From NCBI GenBank assembly GCA_025359445.1, contig JANYGB010000051.1, forward strand, positions 151,094 through 215,093: a stretch of 64,000 bases of DNA. Reading direction: 5' to 3'. The position numbers and the translations under genes are program-made. Of this stretch, positions 24,196 through 33,200 are shown one piece after another. The stretch's first letter is position 1. Every line of letters begins with the position of its first letter. The notes under the pieces are model-generated. The model ran no database searches and was not told the origin of the DNA. It saw nothing but the letters and a program-made list of their open reading frames with translations. The stretch comes from Sphingomonadaceae bacterium (GTDB taxonomy: Bacteria; Pseudomonadota; Alphaproteobacteria; Sphingomonadales; Sphingomonadaceae).

Positions 24196-26337
24196 ATGAA
24201 ACTGTCGCGCACGGCGTTGGGATTGTTGGCTTGGCCGGCCATCGTTTCTGCCAATGCCCCGGGCGGGCTGGTTGCCGCTCCTCCGGTGCCGGTTGCCAAT
24301 AGCGCCCAGACGAACCGGCCGGGCGACCCCAGCTTACCGCGCCCGCTCGTCGGTGCTCCCGCCAGCTGGGTCGATGTGGCGCCGCTGCCCAAGGCCCCGA
24401 CCGATTCGGCCGGCGCGGCGACGATCCAGCTGCTCGGCGATGTCCAGGTCCGCTTCGCCAAGGACGGCGATACCAGCTATTTCGCCAGCGCGTGGGAAAT
24501 CGGATCAGCGCAAGGGCTTGATGGCAGCGCGTTGCAAGTCGATTGGGATCCCGCGCTCGAAGCTCTGACGATCCACCGCTACCGCATCCTGCGCGGCGGA
24601 CAGCCGATCGACATGTTGGGTGATGGCCATGCGATCAAGGTGATCCAGCGCGAAGGCGGGCTGGAAAACGCCATGCTCGACGGGCGGCTGACCGCAACGC
24701 TCCAGCCCGAAGACCTGCGCGTGGGCGATGTGATCGAACTGTCGTACTCGATTACCAACCATGATCCGGCATTGGCCGGGCGCAGCCAATATGTCGCCGG
24801 ACCCAGCGACGGGGTCAATTTCGGCCGGTTCCGCGTGCGGATGCTGTGGGACAAGGACAAGAAGATGCAGTGGCGGGTCCTCCCCGGCATCATCCAGCCC
24901 AAGCTGAAGAAAACCGCGGCTGGCAGCGAATTGGTTGCCGACCTCTATAACGGCACCGCGCCGCTCGGCCCTGAAGGCGCGCCCGCGCGGTTCAAGCTGG
25001 TGAATGCGGTGGAGATTACCGAATTCACCGATTGGCAGGGCGTGTCGCACACCTTTGCGCCGCTTTATGCCAAGGCTGTGGCGCTTTCCCCGAACAGCCC
25101 GATCAAGGCCGAGGCAGTCAGGATCGCGGCGCAGACTACTGATCCCAAGCGACGCGCAGAACTGGCATTGGCGCTGGTCCAGCAACAGATCCGCTACCTC
25201 TATCTGGGGATGGACGATGGCGGCTTCGTCCCCGCCGCCGCCGACCAGACCTGGGTTCGCCGGTTTGGCGATTGCAAGGCCAAAACCGTATTGCTGGTCG
25301 CCTTGCTGGGCGAGCTTGGCATTGCCGCGCGGCCGGTCCTGGTCAACACCAAACAGGGCGATCTGGTTGCGGCGCGGCTGCCGACGATGGAAAGCTTCGA
25401 CCACGCGATTGTCGAAGTTCAGATCGCCGGCAAGAGTTACTGGCTCGATGGCACGCGGCTGGGCGATGACAACCTCGACCGACTGGAAGCGCCCAACTAC
25501 CAAGTCGGCTTGCCAGTAACCGAGGCGGGATCGCCGCTGGTTGCAATCGTCCCCGCTGCGCTCGACCGACCCACGCAGGTGGTCAGCTTGGTGCTTGATG
25601 CTTCACGCGGGGTTGACGTACCCGCGCTGGCCAGCGGCGAGATGCGCTTTCACGGTCGTTCGGGCTCTGACATGCGGCAGACCTACGCCGGTTACTCGCA
25701 AGCCGACCGCCAGCGCGAATTGCGCAAATTTTGGCGCAACACTTATGACTTCGTCGCGCCGGGCAAGATCCTGACCGCCGACGATCCGGCCACTGGCGAT
25801 TTCGTGATTACCATGACCGGCAGCGCGACCATGGAGTGGACCCGCGACCAAGGCGTACGCTGGTACGAGATGGATCGCTCGCGGCTCGGCTGGCGGTTCA
25901 ACATCGCGCGCGAAGGCGAACTCAGCCCCGATGCGCCCTATGCGTTCGACTATCCTGACTGGTGGACTTACCGCGAAACGATCATCCTGCCCAACGGCGG
26001 CAAAGGCTTTCGCGTTCAGGGTGAGGCAGTCGAACAGACCGTCGGCGACCTTTACCAGTTCCGCCGCACGGTCGACCGCGACGGTGCCAAAGTGACGGTC
26101 GAGGCTGAAACCAAAGCGCTTGCCAGCGAACTTCCCGCGGCCCGTGCCGCGCGCGCCCGCAGCCAGATGACCGAGCTTGCGTCGAGCGGCGTCTATTTGC
26201 GGATGCCGAACGATTACGAACCAACCGACGCCGAAAAGGATCAGGCCCGCCGCGAAGACGAGGCGGAGGCTGTGGCAGAGCGCGTCAAGAACAAGGGCGC
26301 AGCGGGTTCATCGAAGGGCGCTGCTGGCGATCGCTGA
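24196..26337 (+). CDS. Secreted DUF3857 and transglutaminase-like domain protein
   Basis: A 713-aa protein with an N-terminal signal sequence (cleavage near 'SANAPGG'). DUF3857 covers about 90-260 ('HRYRILRGGQPIDMLGDG'), followed by a transglutaminase-like domain with C360 in 'RFGDCKAKTVLL', H403 in 'SFDHAIVEV' and D418 in 'YWLDGT', an intact Cys-His-Asp triad. The C-terminus is beta-rich with a charged tail. Such periplasmic proteins are common in Bacteroidetes and sphingomonads but poorly understood. The start is well supported by GGCAGGGGAGACACG. The stop codon is 1 nt before the TTG start of the ATP-grasp gene, suggesting translational coupling. Confidence 0.9.
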   Translation: MKLSRTALGLLAWPAIVSANAPGGLVAAPPVPVANSAQTNRPGDPSLPRPLVGAPASWVDVAPLPKAPTDSAGAATIQLLGDVQVRFAKDGDTSYFASAWEIGSAQGLDGSALQVDWDPALEALTIHRYRILRGGQPIDMLGDGHAIKVIQREGGLENAMLDGRLTATLQPEDLRVGDVIELSYSITNHDPALAGRSQYVAGPSDGVNFGRFRVRMLWDKDKKMQWRVLPGIIQPKLKKTAAGSELVADLYNGTAPLGPEGAPARFKLVNAVEITEFTDWQGVSHTFAPLYAKAVALSPNSPIKAEAVRIAAQTTDPKRRAELALALVQQQIRYLYLGMDDGGFVPAAADQTWVRRFGDCKAKTVLLVALLGELGIAARPVLVNTKQGDLVAARLPTMESFDHAIVEVQIAGKSYWLDGTRLGDDNLDRLEAPNYQVGLPVTEAGSPLVAIVPAALDRPTQVVSLVLDASRGVDVPALASGEMRFHGRSGSDMRQTYAGYSQADRQRELRKFWRNTYDFVAPGKILTADDPATGDFVITMTGSATMEWTRDQGVRWYEMDRSRLGWRFNIAREGELSPDAPYAFDYPDWWTYRETIILPNGGKGFRVQGEAVEQTVGDLYQFRRTVDRDGAKVTVEAETKALASELPAARAARARSQMTELASSGVYLRMPNDYEPTDAEKDQARREDEAEAVAERVKNKGAAGSSKGAAGDR

Positions 26338-26338
26338 A

Positions 26339-27538
26339 TTGAACATTCGTGACAAGCCGGTGCTGGTCCTGGGGGCCGATAGCCCGATCGGGCTGACTGC
26401 GGTGCGCGAGCTTGGCGCGCGCGGGGTGCCGGTGATCGCGCATGGCCGGAGCGACCGCGCGCTGGGGCGGTTTTCGCGCTTTGCCCGGACTTTCGTGCTC
26501 GACACCCGGCCTCTGGCGGCGTGGCTGCCCGGCTATGCGGCGACCCATGGGCTGAGCGCGGTCATGGCGGTGTCCGAGGGGCACCTGATCGAGCTCACCG
26601 CCCTGCATGGCAAACTGGGCACTTGCCGGGTGCTTAGTCCCGATGCAGAGCGGCTCGGCGTGGTGCTCGACAAGGCACGGACGTTCGAGGCTGCCCGGCA
26701 GCTGGGTATCGCTGTACCGGGTGACTGGCAGCCGCAGCAGGATGAGGACCATGCCCTGCAAGCAGCGGCGCTGACCTATCCGGTCGCAATCAAATGGGCC
26801 GATCCCAATGCCGTGCAGGCGGCGCTTGCTGCCGCTGGCACTGCGCTTGAAAAGGTCGAATATGCGGCCGACGCGGCGCAGTTGACTGCAATCCTGGCGC
26901 GTTACGATGCGCTGGCCCGCTGGCCTTTGGTGCAGACCTATTGCCCCGGCTATGGGCTCGGCCAGATGCTGCACATGGCGGAAAGCAGGGCGACATTGCG
27001 CTTCCAGCACCGCCGACTGCGCGAATTTCCGCCCAGCGGCGGGGTGTCGAGTTTTTGCGCTGCGGTGCCGCTGGACCAGCATGGCGCGCAGATGGAGAAA
27101 TCCGAGGCGCTGCTTGCGGCGTTGGGCTGGCAGGGCCCCGCGATGGTTGAGTACCGCTTCGATCCAGCAACCGGGACCTACTGGTTGATGGAAGTGAATG
27201 GCCGGTTCTGGGGCTCAATCCCGCTTGCTTGGCACTGCGGCGCGCATTTTGCGTGGGAGACCTATCGCTGCGGCGTGCTGGATGAGCGCGGACCGGGGGC
27301 AGGGCCACTGCGCCAGCGCCGCGCGCGGTATGTCATTCCCGATGCCAAGCGCACCCTGATTGTGCTGCGCGATGGCGGGCTGCCGGTGGGCAAGCGGCTG
27401 GTTGCACTGGGCCGGTTCTTGCTCGATTTCCTTGATCCGCGCGTGCGGTACTACGTCTGGTCACTGCGCGATCCGGGGCCGTTTTGCGGCGATATGATCG
27501 GGATTGTCAGGCGGCTGTTGCGCCGGGATAGCGCGTAA
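26339..27538 (+). CDS. ATP-grasp domain ligase (carboxylate-amine ligase type)
   Basis: A 399-aa enzyme. The N-terminal Rossmann-like pre-ATP-grasp domain begins 'NIRDKPVLVLGADSPIGLTA'. The ATP-grasp core has 'YPVAIKWADPNAVQ' (nucleotide lysine) and 'MVEYRFDPATGTYWLMEVNG' with 'NGRFWGS' carrying the Mg-binding Glu/Asn. Family members activate a carboxylate as an acyl phosphate and join it to an amine or amino acid; the partners here are not known. The start is TTG one nucleotide after the transglutaminase-domain gene; no ATG lies in the first 50 codons. Its 3' end overlaps the convergent phosphatase gene by 32 nt. Confidence 0.82.
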   Translation: MNIRDKPVLVLGADSPIGLTAVRELGARGVPVIAHGRSDRALGRFSRFARTFVLDTRPLAAWLPGYAATHGLSAVMAVSEGHLIELTALHGKLGTCRVLSPDAERLGVVLDKARTFEAARQLGIAVPGDWQPQQDEDHALQAAALTYPVAIKWADPNAVQAALAAAGTALEKVEYAADAAQLTAILARYDALARWPLVQTYCPGYGLGQMLHMAESRATLRFQHRRLREFPPSGGVSSFCAAVPLDQHGAQMEKSEALLAALGWQGPAMVEYRFDPATGTYWLMEVNGRFWGSIPLAWHCGAHFAWETYRCGVLDERGPGAGPLRQRRARYVIPDAKRTLIVLRDGGLPVGKRLVALGRFLLDFLDPRVRYYVWSLRDPGPFCGDMIGIVRRLLRRDSA

Positions 27539-28067
27539 CCAGGGCCGCGACCGCGCGCTCGATCCGTTCCAGGCAAATGTCCATATAGGCCGGGTCGAGC
27601 TGGTACGGATCGTGCAGATGCGGCACCGCTGGCGTCGCATAGCTACCCAGCAGTCCGCGCGGCAGCCCAGCGGTCAGCGGATTGACCGCGAGCTTGCGCA
27701 AATGGCGGGTCTCCATCCCGAGCAGGTAATCGCCTGGCAGCGGCAGGTAATCCTCGACCCTGGTCGTGCGATGCTCCGACAGATCGAGTCCGCGCGCCAG
27801 CGCCCGTTCTGCAACCAAGGGCCACGCCGCTTTGCCGCTGCTGGTCGATAGCCCGAAGCTCGCGACGTTCATCCCCGCGCGTCGCGCCAGACCGTCGGCA
27901 TAGGCGCTGCGGCAGATGTTGCCGTGACACACGAATACCAGCCGCCGGACTTGGGCGGGATCGGGCGGCACGATGGCAGCTTGCCCGGTCGCAACCTCGG
28001 CATGCGCCAAGGCCAGCCGCAACACGCCCCGCCAGGTGCCGTAATTCGCGGCGAACGGATCGGTCAT
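27507..28067 (-). CDS. Low-molecular-weight phosphotyrosine phosphatase-like protein
   Basis: A 186-aa protein with the LMW-PTP P-loop C47-x5-R53-S ('FVCHGNICRSAYADG') and the catalytic Asp probably in 'HLHDPYQLD'. It has about 40 extra N-terminal residues before the core compared with classical 150-aa LMW-PTPs. In Gram-negative bacteria such phosphatases often partner with tyrosine kinases controlling exopolysaccharide export, but no BY-kinase is visible here. Third gene of a tight operon: its ATG overlaps the upstream deacetylase stop (ATGA). Confidence 0.87.
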   Translation of the reverse strand: MTDPFAANYGTWRGVLRLALAHAEVATGQAAIVPPDPAQVRRLVFVCHGNICRSAYADGLARRAGMNVASFGLSTSSGKAAWPLVAERALARGLDLSEHRTTRVEDYLPLPGDYLLGMETRHLRKLAVNPLTAGLPRGLLGSYATPAVPHLHDPYQLDPAYMDICLERIERAVAALVTRYPGATAA

Positions 28068-29032
28068 TTTGCGCCGTAGAGCGCGTTACCAAGCGCCTGT
28101 TCGGCATAGCGCCGCAGCGTGCGTAGTTGTGAGTGCGGCAGCGGAGTGGGGGAGGCGGATTCAAGCTTGGGCGGGCAAGAGGCGTATGTGGCGCTGGTCA
28201 GGCCGGGGACCTTGGCAAGTCCCGCGCAAAGCCGATCGAACCGGCGCTGGACGATCCGGTTGGCGCGTTGCCGGTCCCGGCTGAGCAATTCGAAGCTGTG
28301 GGAGACCATCGTCACTTGTTGCTGCCCGGCGCGCACCGCGTGGCGCAGCGCGGCGTGCAATTCTCCGTCGGTCAGCGCGGTCAGCTGGTAATGCCTCAGC
28401 CCGCCGCCCGGTGCTGCGATGCAGCCAATCGGGACCTCAATTGTGCCGCAGTGTCGCTGCACGTGGCGATCATCAGGTCCCAGTGAAATTTGGCACTCAC
28501 TCAATGCAATTCCGGGGCAGTGGCTAGTGTCGTAAGCGATGCCCATCTCAGCCAGCGCGCGCAGGGTGTCGTCATTTGCCCCGTAGTTACCCGCGCGGAA
28601 GGCGGCTGGAGCGAGCGCACCGGCCGCGATCAGCACGCCGCGCGCGTAATCGATCAGCGTGCATTGCTGCTCAAAGCCAAAATCGCGCAGATTGCCGCCG
28701 GTGCGGGTGCCCAGCGGATTGGCGCTGCCGGCGATCTCCAGCCACTCGCTGTGGAGGTGCAACTGGACATCGTGCCCGCGTGCCACGATCGGCCCGACCA
28801 CATCGGCAATCGCTTCGGTCCCCCAGACCAGCGCCGGCATTGGATCGACGAAGAACACCGCCTTGATCCCGTGCGCGTCGAACCGGTCCATCTGGTAGTG
28901 AACGCCCAGCGGTCCGGTCGGCGTGCTCCCGATGATCGCGCTGGCAAAGTTCTCCGCGCGCCCGCCGCCGCCCATGCGCCGCGCCAGTCCAAACGAATAT
29001 TCGGTGTCGATCGTGATATAGAGCGCGGTCAC
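28064..29032 (-). CDS. Polysaccharide deacetylase-like (NodB/WalW type) protein
   Basis: A 322-aa protein. The first strand 'ALYITIDTEYSFG' has the catalytic Asp position of the NodB fold, 'ARGHDVQLHLHSEWLEI' supplies the metal histidines, 'AFRAGNYGAND' is motif 3 and 'TMVSHSFEL' is the late His motif. It resembles the WalW branch of the family. The start chosen is GTG at 29032, overlapping the upstream stop as GTGA; a longer start at 29065 would overlap by 37 nt and adds no recognisable sequence. Acts probably on a cell-surface or precursor glycan; there is no signal peptide. Confidence 0.8.
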   Translation of the reverse strand: MTALYITIDTEYSFGLARRMGGGGRAENFASAIIGSTPTGPLGVHYQMDRFDAHGIKAVFFVDPMPALVWGTEAIADVVGPIVARGHDVQLHLHSEWLEIAGSANPLGTRTGGNLRDFGFEQQCTLIDYARGVLIAAGALAPAAFRAGNYGANDDTLRALAEMGIAYDTSHCPGIALSECQISLGPDDRHVQRHCGTIEVPIGCIAAPGGGLRHYQLTALTDGELHAALRHAVRAGQQQVTMVSHSFELLSRDRQRANRIVQRRFDRLCAGLAKVPGLTSATYASCPPKLESASPTPLPHSQLRTLRRYAEQALGNALYGAK

Positions 29033-29895
29033 GCGGTTTTGCGCACTTTGCGCAAGGCGCGCCACGCCAGAGATTTGGCCGCGTTGCGCGCCGGATAAGC
29101 CGCAGGCCGCGCCGGGTGCAGGCCAAGCCCGCGCAACATATGATTGAACGCGCGCGCGTCAGCCTCGGCATAGGACCATTCCGACCGCCAGGTGATCGAC
29201 AGCGAGATCGATGGAGCCGGGCCGTTTTGAACCCAGTGCGGGGTCTTGACCGGCACATGGATCGCTTCGCCCGGGCCAATCGCGATCGGCTGGCCGAGCG
29301 CGGCAAATTCCTCGCGCCACGGCAAGTTGCGGTGGTGCTGGCCAAGGTGGAACTGTTCCTGCACTTCATCGGGGAACACGGCTTCGTCCACGCCCGGAAA
29401 CAGTGCCATCGTCTTGCTCCCGCGCAGCTGGAGCAGGATGTTGTGTTCAGGATCGAAGTGGAACGGCGTCACTGCATCGGGCGAGGAGACGAACACGAAC
29501 CCTTCCAGTTGCAGCATCGCCCCGGTGCGCGGGGTGACCACATCGGCCAATTCGCCCAGCAGGCCTTGCAGCAGGGCAGCATAAGCCGGGACTTGTTCGA
29601 TCCGCTTGAGCACCACCCAGCAGGCCGACGTATCAATGCTGCGGATCGCCTCGACCACGCCCAGATCGGTCTTCGGGATCGCATCCGGATCGATCCCGAT
29701 CGGCAGCGCGCCGAGGTTGTACTCGATGCTGTTTATTGGGAGCGCGGCGGCCAGATCGGCCAGCGCATCAAGCGTGAGGAGGGGATGATCAAGCAGTGCG
29801 TGCGTGAGCTTCGCAGGCGAATGCGGATAACACGCAGCAAATTGCGCGTGGGCAGCGGGCGGGAAGGCGGCAATGCGGCTCATCTTGGCATCCAT
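29029..29895 (-). CDS. JmjC/cupin-8-like Fe(II)/2-oxoglutarate oxygenase-type protein
   Basis: A 288-aa protein with a double-stranded beta-helix core. The metal triad can be placed as H-x-D in 'TPFHFDPEHNILLQ' and the distal His in 'GEAIHVPVKTPHWVQNG'. 'LQLRGSKTMALFPGVD' is the usual strand preceding the distal part in cupin-like/JmjC proteins. Bacterial members hydroxylate proteins or small molecules; the substrate is unknown. First gene of the three-gene minus-strand operon, with a 4-nt GTGA overlap to the deacetylase. Confidence 0.85.
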   Translation of the reverse strand: MDAKMSRIAAFPPAAHAQFAACYPHSPAKLTHALLDHPLLTLDALADLAAALPINSIEYNLGALPIGIDPDAIPKTDLGVVEAIRSIDTSACWVVLKRIEQVPAYAALLQGLLGELADVVTPRTGAMLQLEGFVFVSSPDAVTPFHFDPEHNILLQLRGSKTMALFPGVDEAVFPDEVQEQFHLGQHHRNLPWREEFAALGQPIAIGPGEAIHVPVKTPHWVQNGPAPSISLSITWRSEWSYAEADARAFNHMLRGLGLHPARPAAYPARNAAKSLAWRALRKVRKTA

Positions 29896-30027
29896 GTACT
29901 AGAACCCTCGCGCCTAGCGCCTCCGGGTTAAAATCGGGTGATTGTGCGGGATCACTATTGGCCCGCCGCGTCCGGCTTGCCGCGTGCGGCAGCGCAGCCT
30001 ACGTTTGGTCAAGCACGTGGGGGGAAT

Positions 30028-30867
30028 ATGACTATGGCCGCAGAATTGACCGAAACCGCGTTGGCGCGGCGCAAGGTCCGCACTTTTCTTCTGCTCGTCA
30101 CGGTGCTGGTCAGCGCATGTTATGTCTGGATGTTCCGCAGCGGCAACCTTGGCCAGCTGGGCGTTTCGGTGTTGATGTGGATGCCAGCCGTGGCGGCGCT
30201 GTTCACCCAGCTGATTACGACGCGCAGTCTCAAAGGCTTGGGCTGGAAGCCGCGCACTGCCAAACTGCTTGGCTTCGCGCTGGTATTGCCGCTGCTATAT
30301 GCCCTGCCAGTCTATGGATTGACCTGGATGGCGGGGCTGGGTCAGCTCGATCCCGCCGGTTGGCAAGCCGAAGCCGGCGGCATGGCGGTGCTGCCCGCGC
30401 TCGGCTTGCTGCTTACCGCGGGCTTGCTCCAATCGCTGCTCACCGCGCTGGGTGAGGAGATCGGCTGGCGCGGGCTGCTGGTCCCGCAACTGGCGAAGGT
30501 CACCACCTTGCGCAACATGTGGCTGATATCTTCGGTGGTCTGGCTGCTGTTTCACGTGCCGCTGATCGTCGGCGGGAACTACCACGCCGAGGGCAGCCCG
30601 CTGTGGTTCTCGCTGCTCTGCTTTGTGCTGCTGGTGTTCGGGATGTCGGCGATCATGGCCTGGCTCCGGCTGACGAGCGGCAGCCTGTGGCCGCCCGCGC
30701 TGCTCCATGCCTCGCACAACCTGATAGTGCAGGGGATATTCGATGCGGGGACGAAGCCCGGGCCGATCAGTCCTTATCTTACCGGCGAATTTGGCGCGGG
30801 GCTGGCGGTGACGATTGGTTTGACGGGTTGGCTTCTCTGGCGGCGGGGGCTCGCCAAACCGAATTGA
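30028..30867 (+). CDS. CPBP family intramembrane metalloprotease (CAAX/Abi)
   Basis: A 279-aa protein with about eight hydrophobic segments. The catalytic motif is E143-E144-x3-R148 ('ALGEEIGWRGLLVPQL'), H176 in 'LLFHVPLIV' is the second site and 'LLHASHNLIVQ' (about 230-240) the third. Members process prenylated proteins in eukaryotes, and bacteriocin immunity or peptide maturation in some bacteria; the role here is unknown. The start at 30028 has GTGGGGGGAAT upstream. It faces away from the JmjC-like operon and shares the 132-bp divergent region with it. Confidence 0.92.
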   Translation: MTMAAELTETALARRKVRTFLLLVTVLVSACYVWMFRSGNLGQLGVSVLMWMPAVAALFTQLITTRSLKGLGWKPRTAKLLGFALVLPLLYALPVYGLTWMAGLGQLDPAGWQAEAGGMAVLPALGLLLTAGLLQSLLTALGEEIGWRGLLVPQLAKVTTLRNMWLISSVVWLLFHVPLIVGGNYHAEGSPLWFSLLCFVLLVFGMSAIMAWLRLTSGSLWPPALLHASHNLIVQGIFDAGTKPGPISPYLTGEFGAGLAVTIGLTGWLLWRRGLAKPN

Positions 30868-30887
30868 CCGCCGCCCCCGCCCGCTAA

Positions 30888-33059
30888 TCAGGCCAGATCG
30901 CGCACCTTGGGTTCGCGGTGCCAATGCCGCACCGCGCCGACTTTCATGAAGTCCTCAGGGAACGGCACCCCGTCGTCGATTTCGACGTTGGCCTTGGTCA
31001 GCAGATGCTCACGCGTCCCGCCGCAGGCCGCGATGGTCTTGCAGTGGAAATTGGCGTCCGAAAACCACGCAACCGCGCCGGTGTCCTTGGCAAGCATGGC
31101 GGCGGCAGCGGGCATCAGTATCGCCGCGATTGCATCGAAGACGACCGACGGCGTGCCGGCCAATTGGCAGTCGGCCTTGAGCGTGCCGCCCTTGACCGGG
31201 GTTTCGCCAACCTTTGGCGCGACCAGTTTGACCCGGCCACCAGCGGCTTCGATCTCGCCTTTGAGCTGCATGATCGCCGCCTTGTCCGAACCTTCAGCGA
31301 ACAGAATGCCAACCGTGCGGCCCATCAACGAGGCTTTGGCTGAAAGGCCCATGGCGCGCTTCTGAATCGAAAGCATATCCGAAGGTGCCATTTCCACCGG
31401 CTTGCGCGCGGCCTTGGCTTTGGCCGGGAGCGGCATGGCTAGGCCCGCAGCAACGCGCATCGCCAAGTCTTCATCGATATTGCGCAATCGGCTAAGCACG
31501 CGGGTGCGAACGTGTTCGAGCGTGACCTTGGACAGTTCCAGCACCAGCGCCGAAGCCATGTGAGCCTGTTCGTTGGCGGTTTGCGACGCGTAAAAGAGCG
31601 TCGCCTGGCTGTAGTGATCGGCAAAGGTCTCGGCGCGGATGCGCAGCTTTTCGCCGCCGTCGTTGCGTTCGTCATTGGCGGCAAAGCTCGAGAAACCAGT
31701 TTCGGGGCAAGCCCTCGGGCCGGTGGTCTCGCCCGCCTCTGCGAGGCTGTTAGGCTCGTAATTGGCGCGGCCGGTCGGCACCAGCGTCTGCATCATCCCG
31801 TCGCGCTGGAAGTTGTGGAACGGGCACTTGGGCGCGTTGATCGGGATCTGGTGGAAGTTGGTCGTCCCCAGCCGCGACTTCTGCGTATCGAGGTACGAGA
31901 ACAGCCGCCCCTGCAACAGTGGGTCGTTGCTGAAGTCGATTCCCGGGATCACATTGGTCGGCAGGAACGCGACCTGCTCGGTCTCGGCGAAGAAGTTGTC
32001 GACGTTGCGGTTCAGCGTCATGCGGCCGATGATCTTGACCGGCACGTCTTCTTCGGGAACCAGCTTGGTGGCATCGAGCACATCGTACGGCTGGGCTGCG
32101 GCGAACGCTTCATCGAACACCTGCACGCCCAGATCCCACGCCGGGAAATGGCCGCTATCAATCGCTTCGAACAGGTCGCGGCGGTGGAAATCGGGGTCGG
32201 CCCCGGCAAGCTTGACCGCTTCGTCCCAAGTAGTCGAGGCAAGGCCCAGCACCGGCTTCCAGTGAAACTTGACGAAGCTCCCTTCACCTTTGGCGTTGAC
32301 CAGCCGGAAGGTGTGGACCCCGAACCCCTCGATCATCCGCAATGAGCGCGGGATTGCCCGGTCAGACATGGCCCACATGATCATGTGCATCGCTTCAGGC
32401 ATCAGGCCGATGAAGTCCCAGAAGGTGTCGTGCGCGCTGCCGGCCTGCGGATAGCCGCGATCGGCCTCCATCTTGACTGCATGCACCAGGTCGGGAAACT
32501 TGAGTGCGTCCTGGATGAAGAACACCGGGATGTTGTTACCAACCAGGTCCCAGTTGCCGCTGTCGGTGTAGAGCTTGACCGCAAATCCGCGCACGTCGCG
32601 CGGGGTGTCGATCGATCCAGCGCCGCCTGCGACGGTCGAAAAGCGCGTGAATACCGGGCAGGTATTGCCGACCTTCTGGAACAGCGAGGCCTTGGTTAGT
32701 TCGGGGATCGCCGTAGTGCATTCGAACACCCCGTGCGCGCCCGATCCGCGCGCGTGGACAATCCGTTCGGGGATGCGTTCGTGATCGAAGTGGAAGATCT
32801 TTTCGCGCAGCACGAAGTCTTCGAGCAGCGAGGGTCCGCGTTCCCCGGCGCGCAGGCTGTTCTGGTTATCGGCAACACGCATCCCGAAGTTGGTAGTGAG
32901 ATGCGCAGCGGCATCGGAATGATCGCCGTCGTGGCCAACGTCCTGATGCGTCTCACCCGCATTGCCGAGGTTTTCAACTGGCACGGTCGTCCCGGCTCCG
33001 GGCGCGTGGTCGTGGAGGGCGTTGCTAAGTGCGGGCGTGTCTGTGGGCTTTTTCGGCAT
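30888..33059 (-). CDS. katE: Monofunctional heme catalase, large-subunit clade (HPII type)
   Basis: A 723-aa catalase that dismutates H2O2. 'ERIVHARGSGAHGVFE' carries the distal His, 'GNNIPVFFIQDALKFPDLVHA' the distal Asn, and 'GRLFSYLDTQKSRLG' the proximal heme Tyr. The C-terminal DJ-1/PfpI-like flavodoxin fold (about 570-723, 'TVGILFAEGSDKAAIMQLKG') marks the large clade. The start at 33059 is preceded by a promoter matching the EcfG general-stress consensus (33135-33159), so stress induction is expected. A GST gene lies upstream on the same strand, with its stop at 33201, just beyond that promoter. Confidence 0.97.
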   Translation of the reverse strand: MPKKPTDTPALSNALHDHAPGAGTTVPVENLGNAGETHQDVGHDGDHSDAAAHLTTNFGMRVADNQNSLRAGERGPSLLEDFVLREKIFHFDHERIPERIVHARGSGAHGVFECTTAIPELTKASLFQKVGNTCPVFTRFSTVAGGAGSIDTPRDVRGFAVKLYTDSGNWDLVGNNIPVFFIQDALKFPDLVHAVKMEADRGYPQAGSAHDTFWDFIGLMPEAMHMIMWAMSDRAIPRSLRMIEGFGVHTFRLVNAKGEGSFVKFHWKPVLGLASTTWDEAVKLAGADPDFHRRDLFEAIDSGHFPAWDLGVQVFDEAFAAAQPYDVLDATKLVPEEDVPVKIIGRMTLNRNVDNFFAETEQVAFLPTNVIPGIDFSNDPLLQGRLFSYLDTQKSRLGTTNFHQIPINAPKCPFHNFQRDGMMQTLVPTGRANYEPNSLAEAGETTGPRACPETGFSSFAANDERNDGGEKLRIRAETFADHYSQATLFYASQTANEQAHMASALVLELSKVTLEHVRTRVLSRLRNIDEDLAMRVAAGLAMPLPAKAKAARKPVEMAPSDMLSIQKRAMGLSAKASLMGRTVGILFAEGSDKAAIMQLKGEIEAAGGRVKLVAPKVGETPVKGGTLKADCQLAGTPSVVFDAIAAILMPAAAAMLAKDTGAVAWFSDANFHCKTIAACGGTREHLLTKANVEIDDGVPFPEDFMKVGAVRHWHREPKVRDLA

Positions 33060-33134
33060 GGACGGGCTCCGATTGGTCGGTTGCGAATGAGGTGCCGACC
33101 GGCCCGTGCAGGGCCGGCAGGCTCGTCCTTTGCC

Positions 33135-33159
33135 AACGCGGCAGGCTGCGCCGCGTTCC
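33135..33159 (-). promoter_or_regulatory. EcfG-type (general stress) promoter of katE
   Basis: On the minus strand GGAAC, 16-nt spacer, CGTT lies about 75 nt upstream of the katE start. GGAAC-N16/17-CGTT is the established consensus of alphaproteobacterial EcfG sigma factors, and katE-type catalases are typical members of that regulon. The match is exact in both boxes. Confidence 0.65.
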
Positions 33160-33200
33160 CCCACCAACTGTGATTTGGCCGAATTATCAGAGCGCCACGT

